Notes: generated from the letters alone by a model not told the origin. A stretch of 64,000 bases of DNA from Legionella cherrii (GCF_900635815.1 NZ_LR134173.1:967501-1031500), one strand, 5' to 3'. Shown: positions 9,710 to 18,819, counted from the first letter of the stretch. Numbers and translations: made by a program.

Positions 9710-10302
9710 GAATTATTTCCTGTAAATTTTTCATTACTTACGCTTCCTTGGCTCGTAATTCCTTCGCGTATCAATACTTTTTTTATGGTTAATAAGAGGA
9801 TTTTAATATCTAAATAAAAAGATTGATGATCTACATACCATAAATCCAATTTGAATTTATCATCCCAAGTTAAGGCATTACGGCCATTGACTTGAGCTAA
9901 TCCAGTAATTCCTGGTTTCACATTATGGCGTCTTTTTTGCTCGTTATTATAAAGAGAAAGGTATTCTATTAATAGAGGCCTTGGCCCTACAAAGCTCATT
10001 TCTCCTTTAAGCACATTCCATAATTGAGGCAACTCATCTAAACTGGAGGCCCTCACAAAATGGCCGAAGCGTGTTATTCGATCTTTATCCGGCAAAACCT
10101 CACCTTGTTTATTGTATAATTCTTTCATTGTTCTAAATTTTATTAACTGGAAAGTCTTACCATGAAGTCCTGGACGGTCTTGACGAAAAAAAATCGGTGA
10201 ACCCAAGTGATAACGGGTTAACAATGCAACAATAACCAGTATGGGCATAAATAGGACTAATAAGATACTCGCTAACAGTACATCGAAAAAACGCTTAAGC
10301 AA
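9706..10302 (-). CDS. small phosphoglycosyltransferase (PglC-like bacterial sugar transferase)
   Basis: 198-residue monotopic phosphoglycosyltransferase, the minimal PglC size. It begins with KRFFDV, then one hydrophobic re-entrant helix (residues 8-30), then IFFRQDRPGLHGKTF and IKFRTM. The catalytic Asp-Glu dyad is in ASSLDELPQLWNV near 86-98, followed by FVGPRP and KPGITGLAQVNGR. These enzymes move a phosphosugar from UDP-sugar to undecaprenyl phosphate, starting glycan assembly at the cytoplasmic membrane. It is the promoter-proximal gene of the three-gene set with the acetyltransferase (overlapping by 4 bp) and aminotransferase. The order mirrors the Campylobacter pgl cluster. Confidence 0.88.
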   Translation of the reverse strand: MLKRFFDVLLASILLVLFMPILVIVALLTRYHLGSPIFFRQDRPGLHGKTFQLIKFRTMKELYNKQGEVLPDKDRITRFGHFVRASSLDELPQLWNVLKGEMSFVGPRPLLIEYLSLYNNEQKRRHNVKPGITGLAQVNGRNALTWDDKFKLDLWYVDHQSFYLDIKILLLTIKKVLIREGITSQGSVSNEKFTGNNS

Positions 10303-10450
10303 AATGACTTCTCCGCATCCAGTTCTTTATTCTGAGGAACAATAGCATAAGATTTTGCACTCTTTCTTACAAGATTTAAACAGTAAAAGATTCTTGGAGC
10401 CCGTTGAATTATAAACCAAAAAGAACATGAGAATCCGGCTTCAAATCGTA

Positions 10451-11476
10451 TTACCCCAGTTTCTGTGCCAAATCGCTTAAGACGCGACTCCCGGTACAAA
10501 ACATCGCTACCTTCAATTCATATTCTATCGTTTGCATGCATAAACTGACTTGCTCTGCTGATTCTAGAGCTGCTTCAAGCATAGGCCTTGCATAGCCGAC
10601 AGTTGTGGCACCAAGCGCAAACAGCTTGGCGGCATTTAACCCGTTCAGCACTCCGCCTGAACCCCAAATTTCAAAGGAGGGTTTGAGCTCTGCCGCGTGC
10701 CTTACCGATGTTGCGGTATCAATTCCCCAATTCTGAAAAGTAATGGCCGCTTGTTGTCGAATGGGATCATGCGTTGCTCTATGCCCTTCAATCCGTCCCC
10801 AATGGGTTCCTCCTAGGCCACCTACATCAATTGCGGCAATACCTATCTCATTTAAGCGCCTCATGGTTTCACGTGAAAACCCGCAACCGGTTTCTTTAAC
10901 GATAACCGGCAAAGGAAGATTTTTAACTGCATCGGCCAAAGCATCCCAGCACCCTTTATAGTCTGTTGTTCCTTCCGGTTGCATGCATTCTTGTAAGGGA
11001 TTGCAGTGGATAATTAAGGCATTAGCCTGCAAGGCATCGGTTAAGCGTTGAATATCGCTTAAGGAGTAAGTGATTAATTGGGCAATTCCTAAATTACTGT
11101 ACAAGCTGACTTGGGGAAAATCACGGCGTAAATGCTGCCACTCAAAAGCCGCCTTAGGATCAGTCAGTTCACGTCTTTGAGAGCCTACACCCATTGCCCA
11201 ACCATTCAACGCACACGCTTCAATTAGATTATGATTGATGTGCTTTGCACGACGATGACCAGCGGTCATGGAACTAATAAGAAAAGGTTTTTCCACGACC
11301 TGACCAAATCGAGATCCTTTGATACTCACTTCATCAAAATTTAAATCCGGTAGGGCATCATGGACTAAATGGATGCTATCAAATGTACTCAGCTCTGCAG
11401 TTTGGTTTTCAGGCATTAAGGCTAATTTAATGTGATCTTGTTTGCGTTGTTCAAACTGCTCATAGTTATTCGTCAT
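10451..11476 (-). CDS. fni: type 2 isopentenyl-diphosphate delta-isomerase
   Basis: 341-residue FMN- and NADPH-dependent isomerase interconverting isopentenyl and dimethylallyl diphosphate, with a TIM-barrel fold. Visible family features: the N-terminal EQRKQDHIKLAL segment, FLISSMTAGH near 65, the GVGSQRREL FMN-binding segment near 96, VIVKETGCGFS near 191, AAIDVGGLGGTHWGRIE near 213-229, and the phosphate-binding IWGSGGVLNGL near 269. It lies 14 bp after ribH on the same strand, so the two are probably cotranscribed. RibH contributes to riboflavin and so to the FMN cofactor this isomerase needs. Confidence 0.93.
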   Translation of the reverse strand: MTNNYEQFEQRKQDHIKLALMPENQTAELSTFDSIHLVHDALPDLNFDEVSIKGSRFGQVVEKPFLISSMTAGHRRAKHINHNLIEACALNGWAMGVGSQRRELTDPKAAFEWQHLRRDFPQVSLYSNLGIAQLITYSLSDIQRLTDALQANALIIHCNPLQECMQPEGTTDYKGCWDALADAVKNLPLPVIVKETGCGFSRETMRRLNEIGIAAIDVGGLGGTHWGRIEGHRATHDPIRQQAAITFQNWGIDTATSVRHAAELKPSFEIWGSGGVLNGLNAAKLFALGATTVGYARPMLEAALESAEQVSLCMQTIEYELKVAMFCTGSRVLSDLAQKLG

Positions 11477-11490
11477 GGATTTTGCCTGTT

Positions 11491-11958
11491 TTACAATTGA
11501 CCTAATGTTTGGTGCATGGATATGGCCGCATTGGCTACATCGACTCCTTTGTGTCCGGCTTTTCCACCTAACCTATCCCATGCTTGCTCTTCATTATCTG
11601 TCGTCAGTACGCCAAAAAGAACAGGGATATTATACTCTAATGAGACTTGCAAACATCCTTGGCTCACCATATGACACACCAGATCATAGTGACTGGTCTC
11701 ACCACGAATGACTGCACCTAAGGTAATAATTGCTTGTACCGACTTTTGCATGGCAAGGCGTTTTGCAACTAAAGGAATTTCTACTGCTCCGGGAACTTCA
11801 AATAACCTGATGTCTTGTTCATTAAAGCCACGTTTCAGAAGCTGCGATATAGCTCCTTCTTGCAGCGCTTTCGTGACTTGACGATTAAACACACTGGTGA
11901 TGATCGCAATCGGGAATGAACTTACTATGCTATCGTCTGAGATTGCTGTAATTTGCAT
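11491..11958 (-). CDS. ribH: 6,7-dimethyl-8-ribityllumazine synthase
   Basis: 155-residue lumazine synthase, penultimate step of riboflavin synthesis: it condenses the ribityl pyrimidine-dione with dihydroxybutanone phosphate. Characteristic motifs are FEVPGAVEIPLVAKRL (residues 53-68), ITLGAVIRGETSHYD (78-92) with the active-site His, and IPVLFGVLTTDNEEQAWDR (111-129). Length is normal. It is first in a probable ribH-fni unit and faces ubiX across 163 bp. It is separate from other rib genes, so it may be a second RibH copy or a dispersed rib gene. Confidence 0.93.
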   Translation of the reverse strand: MQITAISDDSIVSSFPIAIITSVFNRQVTKALQEGAISQLLKRGFNEQDIRLFEVPGAVEIPLVAKRLAMQKSVQAIITLGAVIRGETSHYDLVCHMVSQGCLQVSLEYNIPVLFGVLTTDNEEQAWDRLGGKAGHKGVDVANAAISMHQTLGQL

Positions 11959-12121
11959 AATCTGTCTCTCTTATTTTTTTGCTGTTCGTTGTAATCCGTG
12001 CAATTTAACTTTTTATGTCTTTATTTTCCACTTATTTACTTTGTGACGACCGTATTTTGTGAAATAATTATACTGTTTTTTTGCCTGAAAACCTAATTGC
12101 TTCAATTGCGAGGAACAACTT

Positions 12122-12685
12122 ATGAGCACAGAGCGACTAATTATTGGAATTACTGGTGCATCAGGCATGATTTATGGAATACGCCTTTTAGAACTCCTCA
12201 AACTGACGTCAATTGAAACGCATTTGATAGTCAGTAAATCAGCCCAACTGACGCGTAAATATGAAACTAATTTATCGCTCACTGATTTGAAGGCATTAGC
12301 TGATGTCTATCATTCTTGGAATGATGTGGGGGCGAGTATTGCCAGCGGTTCTTTTCAAACATTGGGCATGATCATTGCCCCGTGTTCCATGAAGACCTTG
12401 GCAGCAATTGCGCATGGAACTAGTGATAATCTGATCGGTCGAGCAGCAGATGTGACTTTAAAAGAGCGTAGAAAACTAGCGATTATGCCGCGTGAATCTC
12501 CTTTGCATTTAGGACATTTGCAAAACATGGTATCACTGACCCAACAAGGTGCTATCATTTGTCCCGCTATGCCTGCATTTTATACTAAGCCAGAAACTAT
12601 TGACGACATAGTTAATTACAGCGTGGGTAGAATACTTGATCTTTTTAACATCGATGTGGGAATAGTGGAGCGTTGGCAGGGTTAG
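12122..12685 (+). CDS. ubiX: flavin prenyltransferase UbiX
   Basis: 187 residues, standard UbiX length. It joins dimethylallyl phosphate to FMN to make prenylated FMN, the cofactor of the UbiD decarboxylase in ubiquinone synthesis. Motifs: ITGASGMIYGIRLLELL (residues 9-25, FMN phosphate loop), IIAPCSMKTLAAIAHG (84-99), NLIGRAADVTLKERRKL (102-118), MPRESPLH and HLGHLQNM (122-136), and CPAMPAFYTKP. AGGA at 12111-12114 precedes the ATG. The neighbouring fni gene makes dimethylallyl diphosphate, a loosely related substrate. Confidence 0.93.
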   Translation: MSTERLIIGITGASGMIYGIRLLELLKLTSIETHLIVSKSAQLTRKYETNLSLTDLKALADVYHSWNDVGASIASGSFQTLGMIIAPCSMKTLAAIAHGTSDNLIGRAADVTLKERRKLAIMPRESPLHLGHLQNMVSLTQQGAIICPAMPAFYTKPETIDDIVNYSVGRILDLFNIDVGIVERWQG

Positions 12686-12690
12686 GGCAG

Positions 12691-12803
12691 GAAGCCCCTC
12701 TCCCACGAATGGGAGGGCGGCTGGGGTGAGGGTTCATTTGCAAAGCAACTAATACCCTCATCCGCCCTAACGGACACCTTCTTCCCTAGGGGAGAGGGGA
12801 ACT
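12691..12803. repeat. dispersed GC-rich palindromic intergenic repeat, copy 1
   Basis: About 110 bp between two convergent genes. It starts with an inverted pair (CTCCCA-CGAA-TGGGAG), includes GGGGTGAGGG, then a second arm with CCCTCATCCGCCCTAACGG and ends in CTAGGGGAGAGGGGA. Similar pieces occur at 15.55, 36.27 and 59.77 kb. It is much richer in GC than its surroundings. It may work as a bidirectional terminator for ubiX and the facing reductase gene. Confidence 0.6.
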
Positions 12804-12834
12804 TCTGACGTACTATAGCTTGATTTTGTTGGGA

Positions 12835-13395
12835 TTAGCTCTTAGTATTGAGCTCAACCCAATCCGCATAAGCGTCAATAAATTTTTGTAGGAACTTTCG
12901 GGTGTCTTCTTTGGCAATGTTCCCTTGTGCGTCAAATAAATCTCCTGCCCCTCCGATATAACTCTCGGGTTGTTGAAGGGTTGGTATATCTAAGAAGACA
13001 AATGATTGTCTTAAGTGGTTGTTCGCTCCAAAACCTCCAATCGCCCCAGGTGATACACTGATTACGGCACCTGGCAGCTTGCTCCAAATACTCTTTCCAT
13101 AAGGTCGAGAGCCTACGTCGATTGCATTTTTAAGTACACCTGGAACTGAACGATTGTATTCTGGAGTGACAAATAACACGCCTTGATAGGTTTTCATTTG
13201 TTCACGAAATTGAACCCAGGCAGCGGGAGGTCGATTTTCGTCATCCAGGTCCTGGTTATATAATGGCAAATCACCAATTTCAACAATGTGTAAACTTAGA
13301 GATTTGGGTGCAAGAGAAATAAGCACTTTTGCCATTTTTCTATTGTAGGATTCTTTGCGTAAGCTGCCAACGATGACCGCTATTTTTTTACTCAT
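12835..13395 (-). CDS. NADPH-dependent FMN reductase family protein
   Basis: 186-residue flavodoxin-like oxidoreductase (ChrR/SsuE/azoreductase group). The FMN phosphate-binding loop is GSLRKESYNRKMA (residues 10-22), and the family signature is FVTPEYNRSVPGVLKNAIDVGSRP (residues 75-98 region). A later SVSPGAIGGFGANNHLR segment binds the flavin. It would be a cytosolic dimer reducing quinones, chromate or free flavin with NAD(P)H. The gene stands alone, convergent with ubiX. The substrate cannot be told from the sequence. Confidence 0.88.
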   Translation of the reverse strand: MSKKIAVIVGSLRKESYNRKMAKVLISLAPKSLSLHIVEIGDLPLYNQDLDDENRPPAAWVQFREQMKTYQGVLFVTPEYNRSVPGVLKNAIDVGSRPYGKSIWSKLPGAVISVSPGAIGGFGANNHLRQSFVFLDIPTLQQPESYIGGAGDLFDAQGNIAKEDTRKFLQKFIDAYADWVELNTKS

Positions 13396-13697
13396 ATACC
13401 TCTCCTTGTAGTATTTTGGGGCGACGGTAAATGGTCGCCCTGTATCAAGGAACCGTTCACCGAGAATTTTATATTCATATGCTCCATTATGGGCTATGTG
13501 TGTATTTGTATTATTGCTTATTTTAGTAATTAGTCCAGTATTCGGGGGGCGTATATGAAAATACTGGGCATTGAGAGCAACTTGCTAAGACGCATCTCGT
13601 TTTAGAGCTTAGTGTATTGAGAATTTTTAAAAAGAAAAACCCCCTATCCACTAAAATATTGTCATATTTTAAGCAAATAGGGGGTTTAGTAAATGAT
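13396..13697. other. intergenic region between FMN reductase and cold-shock genes
   Basis: A 302-bp gap. It contains the cold-shock gene terminator at 13625-13686 and, nearer the reductase, its upstream region. No other gene or clear promoter was seen. Confidence 0.5.
13625..13686 (-). terminator. Rho-independent terminator of the cold-shock gene
   Basis: On the minus strand the arms CCCCCTAT and ATAGGGGG (13677-13684 and 13640-13647) form a stem, extended by a near-complementary AAAATAT/ATATTTT inner pair, followed directly by a run of T (GTTTTTCTTTTT). It lies 11 bp past the cold-shock stop. This is the clearest intrinsic terminator in the window. Confidence 0.85.
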
Positions 13698-13904
13698 TTA
13701 GACTACTTCAACTTCTTCAGCTTGAGGACCTTTTTGTCCGTTGCTTGGCTTGAACATTACTGTTGCACCTTCAGCAAGAGTTTTAAACCCGCTGCCTAAA
13801 ATTGCACTGAAATGCACAAAATAATCTTTACCGCCACTTTCTAAAAAACCGAAACCTTTGGACTCATTAAACCACTTTACTGTACCGCGAATTTTTTCTG
13901 ACAT
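13698..13904 (-). CDS. cold-shock protein (CspA family)
   Basis: 68-residue single cold-shock domain, an OB-fold single-strand nucleic acid chaperone. RNP1-like KGFGFLE (residues 16-22) and RNP2-like DYFVHFSAI (27-35) are present, with the opening [11 protein letters not shown]. Length matches the family. The FVHF has the usual aromatic residues for RNA binding. The upstream 200 bp is very AT-rich and could hold a long 5' leader of the kind used in cold-shock control, though none of the known elements is evident. Transcription ends at a strong hairpin just downstream. Confidence 0.92.
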   Translation of the reverse strand: MSEKIRGTVKWFNESKGFGFLESGGKDYFVHFSAILGSGFKTLAEGATVMFKPSNGQKGPQAEEVEVV

Positions 13905-14113
13905 GTTAATTTCCTAAATTGTTACCAGCACATTGTAGCATTATTTTATTAATTGTGCTGTTTTTTTATTAAATTTTTTTAACTTTTTTTTCATTTAACG
14001 CAAAAACAGAAAATAATGCCCCACCATCATAGTGGATTTTGGTTAAAAATTCTAATACTTTACAATCTTTTAGCCGTTTTCATTGAAAAGCATGCAGGAT
14101 GGCTTTAAAAATC

Positions 14114-15511
14114 TTATAAACTTCTCTTTTCTGGAGTTTCAATCAATTCAAGCCCATCTTCTTTTGTTAAAAAAGTAAAAATGATCCCTGAAAAAAAAGT
14201 CAGAATGCCAAGCGTGAGAAACGTCTCATGAAATATATGAGTGGATAAAACATGATTTACGGAATATTTGTAAGTAAAAAAACTAAGCAAGATTGCTGAA
14301 ATTGCCACACCAAAACTTTGAGCCAATTGTTGGGTGGTACTCATAATGCTGGTCGCCGCACTCATATTGTTTTCTGTGATGTTGGCATATGCGAGTGAGT
14401 TCATCCCCGTATACTGTAGCGCGATTAAAAATCCATACACAAAAGTCAAAAAGGCAATAACATACACTGAAGTAGATTGGTTAATGGAAAAAAAGGACCA
14501 AAGAGACATACTCACTAAGACTGTATTGATAATGAGTAAATTTTTATAGCCAAGCCAGCGAAGTATATGGAATGATAAAGGTTTAACCAAAAAAACACCC
14601 ACAGCAATTGGAGCAAGCAATAGACCGGATAGACGAGGTGTATAACCTAAAGCAATTTGCAAGAGTAGGGGCAATAAAAAAGGAACACCTCCAAAACTGA
14701 GGCGAGCTAATAAATTTCCTGCAACTGAAATAAAAAATGTACGGATATGGAACAGTTCTACTTTAACAATAGGATGCTTTCTTTTATAGGAGTGTTTGGT
14801 ATATCCCCCCAATAAAAGGAATGCAATAAAGAGTACTGTAATGGTCTCGGTTACCCTTGCAGTCGATTCGCTAACCATCGATAAACCGAAGGTTAAGGTA
14901 GCCAGGCCACTGCCAAAAAGAATAAAGCCCAATTTATCCAGTGGAGGAACCGGGCGAGGGGGCATGTAAGGTAATAATTTGCTTGATAAACCTACAGCAA
15001 TTATTCCAACAGGGATATTGACCCAAAAAATCCACCGCCAGGAAAAGCGATAGGTAATAATTCCTCCCAATAATGGCCCAAGCATCATGCCTAAGGAGGC
15101 AACCATGACGACGATACTCATTTTGGCGATTAACTCATGTCGCTCACAGGTTCGTAAAATAATGAGACGGCCAATGGGCATAGTTAATGAGCCACCTAAA
15201 CCTTGAACGATACGTGCGGTAATTAATTCCCATAAATTATTGGTAAATCCGCACCAAATGGAGCTCAAAGTAAATACAGAGATAGCCGTCATAAAAACGA
15301 TTTTTATACCAAATTTGTCAGCGATCCAGCCACTAATGGGAATAAAAATGGCCAAACTCAACAGATAGCTAATCAGCGCTAATTTTAGATCCACAGGATT
15401 GACATTTAAACTCTCTGCCATCACGGGAATTGCGGTATTAATGATGGTCGTATCCACTGCTTCCATAAACATGGCAAAAGAAACAATGAATAGGATGATA
15501 TTTTTTCTCAT
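14114..15511 (-). CDS. MFS drug-efflux transporter, DHA2 (EmrB/QacA) type
   Basis: 465 residues with about 13-14 hydrophobic helices, matching 14-helix DHA2 exporters. The N-terminal motif D1 is MFMEAVDTTIINTAIPVMAE (residues 14-33), motif A is GWIADKFGIK (60-70), and motif C-like GMMLGPLLGGIIT lies near 140. It would export hydrophobic compounds in exchange for protons at the inner membrane. No EmrA-like fusion protein gene is adjacent, so it may act alone. It is 98 bp downstream of rep on the same strand, separated by a palindromic repeat. The substrate is unknown. Confidence 0.85.
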   Translation of the reverse strand: MRKNIILFIVSFAMFMEAVDTTIINTAIPVMAESLNVNPVDLKLALISYLLSLAIFIPISGWIADKFGIKIVFMTAISVFTLSSIWCGFTNNLWELITARIVQGLGGSLTMPIGRLIILRTCERHELIAKMSIVVMVASLGMMLGPLLGGIITYRFSWRWIFWVNIPVGIIAVGLSSKLLPYMPPRPVPPLDKLGFILFGSGLATLTFGLSMVSESTARVTETITVLFIAFLLLGGYTKHSYKRKHPIVKVELFHIRTFFISVAGNLLARLSFGGVPFLLPLLLQIALGYTPRLSGLLLAPIAVGVFLVKPLSFHILRWLGYKNLLIINTVLVSMSLWSFFSINQSTSVYVIAFLTFVYGFLIALQYTGMNSLAYANITENNMSAATSIMSTTQQLAQSFGVAISAILLSFFTYKYSVNHVLSTHIFHETFLTLGILTFFSGIIFTFLTKEDGLELIETPEKRSL

Positions 15512-15548
15512 GGGTTCAGTATATCAATAAGAGATAAATTAAAAAAAT

Positions 15549-15578
15549 CCTCTCTCCCACTTATGGGAGAGGGGATGT
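15549..15578. repeat. dispersed palindromic repeat, copy 2 (short)
   Basis: CCTCTCTCCCA-CTTA-TGGGAGAGGGG forms a nearly perfect hairpin downstream of rep. It matches the arms of the larger repeat at 12.7 kb. It may act as a terminator between rep and the MFS gene. Confidence 0.6.
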
Positions 15579-15609
15579 CTTAGCTACCTTCGATGCCCCA
15601 GACTTCAAG

Positions 15610-17613
15610 CTACGATTCACTCAATAAACTCTTCAGTCCGGCTAAATGCGATTTCGCCAAATTTTTTGATTGTTCCTCGGAGCGTTCGACATTTTTACCA
15701 AACCACTCCAAATGCTCAGGGGGTAGTTCATCCAAGAATCGACTGGGCAAACAGTCTTGCAATTCTCCGGCCCGACGTCTTTGTTTGGCTAAGGTAAAGC
15801 ATAATCCTTTTTGTGCCCGTGTGATCCCAACATAAGCCAAACGTCGTTCTTCTTCAATTTGATCTTCATCAATGCTGACTCGATGGGGTAATAACTCTTC
15901 TTCCATACCCACCAGATAAACATAAGGAAATTCTAACCCTTTTGATGCGTGTAAGGTCATCAGTTGTAAGGTCTGATTGTCTTGTTCATCTGCTTGTTCC
16001 AAGATGTCGATCAAAATTAATTTGTTGATGACTTCAGCTAAACTTTGCTCTGGATTTTTAGTTAACAAACGTCCTACCCACTCCAATAATTCCCAGACAT
16101 TGTCCATCTTTTTCTGAGCCTTTGCTGGAGTGTCACATTGTTCGTAAATATAGGCCTCATACCCACTGTCTTCGACCATTTGTTTTAAAAGCTCAATAAT
16201 CGATCCATTCATTAATCGTTTTTTGATTTCTTCTATCCAAGATTTAAAAACAAGCAGTGCAGCTCGAGGTTTTTCTGCAACATACTCACTGAGGGCAAGA
16301 TGATCTGCTGCATTATAAAGGCTAATCCCGCGGTTTTGGGCATAATGTCCTAAGGCATCAAGACTGGACTCGCCTATGCCACGCTTGGGCGTGTTAATTA
16401 CTCTTAAAAAAGCGGCATCATCTGCCTCATTGCACAACAATTTCAGGTAGGCAAACACATCTTTGACTTCTGCTTTGGCAAACCACGATTGACCACCACT
16501 GATGTTATAAGGAATACCATAATGGCGAAGTACTTTTTCAAACACGCGTGATTGATGATTACCGCGGTATAAAATGGCGTAATCACCATATTCTGTTCGG
16601 GCGCGTAGTTTATGACTAATTAAATCAGCAACGACCTGCTCTGCTTCATCATTCTCATCCTTACAACGAATAACACGTAAAAGTTCGCCGTGGCCAAACT
16701 CGCTCCATAATTTTTTTTCAAATAGATGTTGATTGTTGGCAATGAGGTGATTGGCGGTATGTAAAATAATGTTCGTTGAACGGTAGTTTTGCTCTAACTT
16801 AATTATCTTTAATTGAGGGTAATCCTGCTGTAATTGTTGCAAATTTTCAGGTTTAGCACCCCGCCATGCATAAATTGACTGGTCATCATCACCTACTACA
16901 GTGAAACGGGCTTGGATTCCAGTTAATTTTTTTACTAAAAGATATTGGCTGGTATTGGAGTCTTGGTATTCATCGACCAATAAGTGGCGTATTTTGTTTT
17001 GCCAATATTCTGCTACCGATGGATGTTCGGTCAAGAGACTAACGGGAAGACGAATTAAGTCGTCAAAATCAACTGCATTATAGGCTTTTAGTGCCTGCTG
17101 ATAACGCGGGTACAGGAGGGCGGCTTCCTCATAATAAGGTGCATCAGCAGGGTTTTTAACGACTTGCTCTGGCGTGAGAAAATCATTTTTCCAGCGCGAA
17201 ATTCGCTGTTGAATTTGAAGAATAAATTCGCGTTCCGTTGCTTTATTTGTAGGTAAAAAACCTCTTAGGATTTGTAAACAGTCTTCACTGTCAAAAATAG
17301 AAAAGCCTTTTTTCAGATCACATAAAGCAAGATCATGTTTAATCATGCTTAAGCCTAAAGTATGGAAGGTTGCTACCTTTAAACCTCGGCGATTTGCTGC
17401 TGGCAGAACGGCTGCAACGCGAGCACGCATTTCATTGGCTGCTTTGTTCGTAAAAGTTACGGCACATACTGTGTTGGCGGCGTAGCCGCAAGTATTAATT
17501 AAATAGCCTATTTTTTGCGTTATGACTCGTGTTTTACCGCTTCCAGCTCCAGCAAGAACTAATAAAGGTCCATCAATATAACGTACCGCTGCCATTTGTT
17601 GGCTATTCAACAT
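15610..17613 (-). CDS. rep: ATP-dependent DNA helicase Rep
   Basis: 667 residues, very close to E. coli Rep (673). SF1A 3'-5' helicase: Q motif LNSQQMAAV at the N-terminus, Walker A GAGSGKT (22-28), motif Ia FTNKAANEM, Walker B LLVDEYQDSN (near 216), motif III GDDDQSIYAWRGA (near 239), motif IV QNYRST, and the C-terminal motifs TLHASKGLEFPYV and YVGITRAQKGL. It helps replication forks past bound proteins. The DEYQDSN sequence and the length separate Rep from UvrD. The ATG lies at 17611-17613. A short acidic ORF precedes it on the same strand. Confidence 0.92.
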   Translation of the reverse strand: MLNSQQMAAVRYIDGPLLVLAGAGSGKTRVITQKIGYLINTCGYAANTVCAVTFTNKAANEMRARVAAVLPAANRRGLKVATFHTLGLSMIKHDLALCDLKKGFSIFDSEDCLQILRGFLPTNKATEREFILQIQQRISRWKNDFLTPEQVVKNPADAPYYEEAALLYPRYQQALKAYNAVDFDDLIRLPVSLLTEHPSVAEYWQNKIRHLLVDEYQDSNTSQYLLVKKLTGIQARFTVVGDDDQSIYAWRGAKPENLQQLQQDYPQLKIIKLEQNYRSTNIILHTANHLIANNQHLFEKKLWSEFGHGELLRVIRCKDENDEAEQVVADLISHKLRARTEYGDYAILYRGNHQSRVFEKVLRHYGIPYNISGGQSWFAKAEVKDVFAYLKLLCNEADDAAFLRVINTPKRGIGESSLDALGHYAQNRGISLYNAADHLALSEYVAEKPRAALLVFKSWIEEIKKRLMNGSIIELLKQMVEDSGYEAYIYEQCDTPAKAQKKMDNVWELLEWVGRLLTKNPEQSLAEVINKLILIDILEQADEQDNQTLQLMTLHASKGLEFPYVYLVGMEEELLPHRVSIDEDQIEEERRLAYVGITRAQKGLCFTLAKQRRRAGELQDCLPSRFLDELPPEHLEWFGKNVERSEEQSKNLAKSHLAGLKSLLSES

Positions 17614-17674
17614 CTTAAGGGGTTCTCACTCAAAAAAGAGCAATTATTGCCCGCTTAGGCAATTGAATCAACTA

Positions 17675-17824
17675 CTAATTCATGGAGCGTTCGACATCAA
17701 ACTCTTCTTCACTATCAATTTCAATGAATTCGGGTTTGGTTTCAGGCTCCTTTGATTCTTGAATACCAAAAACAACCTTATCAATGGTTTTAAAGAGGGG
17801 GGCAAGTATGTTTTTATCTATCAT
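17675..17824 (-). CDS. small acidic hypothetical protein, 49 aa
   Basis: A 49-codon minus-strand frame starting at ATG 17822-17824 with a good ribosome binding site (AAAGGA, seven bases before the ATG) and ending at TAG 17675-17677. The protein begins MIDKNILAPLFKTIDKVVFG and ends in a strongly acidic stretch (EIDSEEEFDVE). It lies 61 bp upstream of rep on the same strand. No family is recognised. The clean ribosome binding site and biased composition make it likely to be translated. Confidence 0.55.
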   Translation of the reverse strand: MIDKNILAPLFKTIDKVVFGIQESKEPETKPEFIEIDSEEEFDVERSMN

Positions 17825-17912
17825 GATTTAGTCCTTTAAATTTTCAGAGGGAGGTTCTAAAAGCATAGTTCAAGATAATTTTTTCTCCAGGAAAATTATA
17901 AAAAAATTATGT

Positions 17913-17918
17913 TATACT
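17913..17918 (+). promoter_or_regulatory. possible -10 element of hslO
   Basis: TATACT lies 53 bp before the preferred hslO ATG and fits a sigma-70 -10 box. No clear -35 hexamer is at the right spacing, so the assignment is tentative. Confidence 0.3.
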
Positions 17919-17970
17919 TTGCACGGCCACAGTCCTCTTGTGGTTTGCCGACATTTTATTTGAGTCTGTT

Positions 17971-18819
17971 ATGAAAGAATCTGATACCCTACAACGCTTT
18001 ATTTTTGAGCATGCCAATATTCGTGGTGAAATTGTCCATATTGAAAATACTTTCCAAACGATTATGAGCCAACGGAACTATCCTCCGATGGTTAAAAATT
18101 TGTTGGGGGAGGCTATCGTTTCCTGTCTGCTTTTGGCATCGAGTATTAAATTTCAAGGCAGTTTAAATTTGCAATTTCAGGGCGATAAACGACTTCCTTT
18201 ATTATTGGTACAATGTGACCATGAGTTTAATGTACGAGCTTTTGCTCAATTTGCTGAAAATCTGGAAACCAAAGAATACGCTACCGCTTTTCTCGAAGGA
18301 CAGATGGTCATTACCATTAATCAAAACAATCAAACGAACTCTTACCAAAGCATGGTTCCTATCCAATCAACATCCATGGGTGAGAATCTAATGAATTATT
18401 TTGCTCAATCCGAACAGGTATCGACGCGTGTTTGGTTGGCTGTTAATGAGAGCGCAGCAGCGGGGATGTTACTGCAATTAATGCCAGGCCAAGATACGAT
18501 ACAAAGAGAACAATTTTGGGAATATGCCGTCCAATTAGGTCAAACAGTCAGTGAAATTGAGCTCCTGACTTTAGATAATGAAACATTGCTGCATCGTCTT
18601 TATCATGAAACGGAACTACGGATATTTGATAGCCGTAAAACGCAGTTCAAGTGTCGCTGTAGCCTGGAGAAAATGAAACAGGTATTGAATGTTTTAGGTG
18701 AGGAAGAGGCACAAGAATTATTAAAAGAACAAGGTGAAGTAGCGATTCGATGTGATTTTTGCAATAAGAAATATACTTTTGATCCGATTGATGTAACGAT
18801 GATATTTCATAAAGGATAA
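17971..18819 (+). CDS. hslO: 33 kDa redox-regulated chaperonin Hsp33
   Basis: Cytosolic holdase switched on by oxidative stress. The zinc redox switch is complete: CRC near residue 228 and CDFC near 261 (C-x-C and C-x2-C). The N-terminal domain has FIFEHANIRGEIVHI and KNLLGEAIVSCLLLASSIKF, both matching Hsp33. The frame is open from a TTG at 17938, but the ATG at 17971 gives 282 residues and aligns with E. coli Hsp33, so I chose it. It stands alone, divergent from the rep cluster. Control may be by heat shock but no sigma-32 site is evident. Confidence 0.92.
   Translation: MKESDTLQRFIFEHANIRGEIVHIENTFQTIMSQRNYPPMVKNLLGEAIVSCLLLASSIKFQGSLNLQFQGDKRLPLLLVQCDHEFNVRAFAQFAENLETKEYATAFLEGQMVITINQNNQTNSYQSMVPIQSTSMGENLMNYFAQSEQVSTRVWLAVNESAAAGMLLQLMPGQDTIQREQFWEYAVQLGQTVSEIELLTLDNETLLHRLYHETELRIFDSRKTQFKCRCSLEKMKQVLNVLGEEEAQELLKEQGEVAIRCDFCNKKYTFDPIDVTMIFHKG

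Noticed and set aside
10272..10499. A 75-codon minus-strand frame overlapping the end of fni and start of the phosphoglycosyltransferase gene.
   Set aside because: It overlaps two well-supported genes in other frames and shows no family motif.
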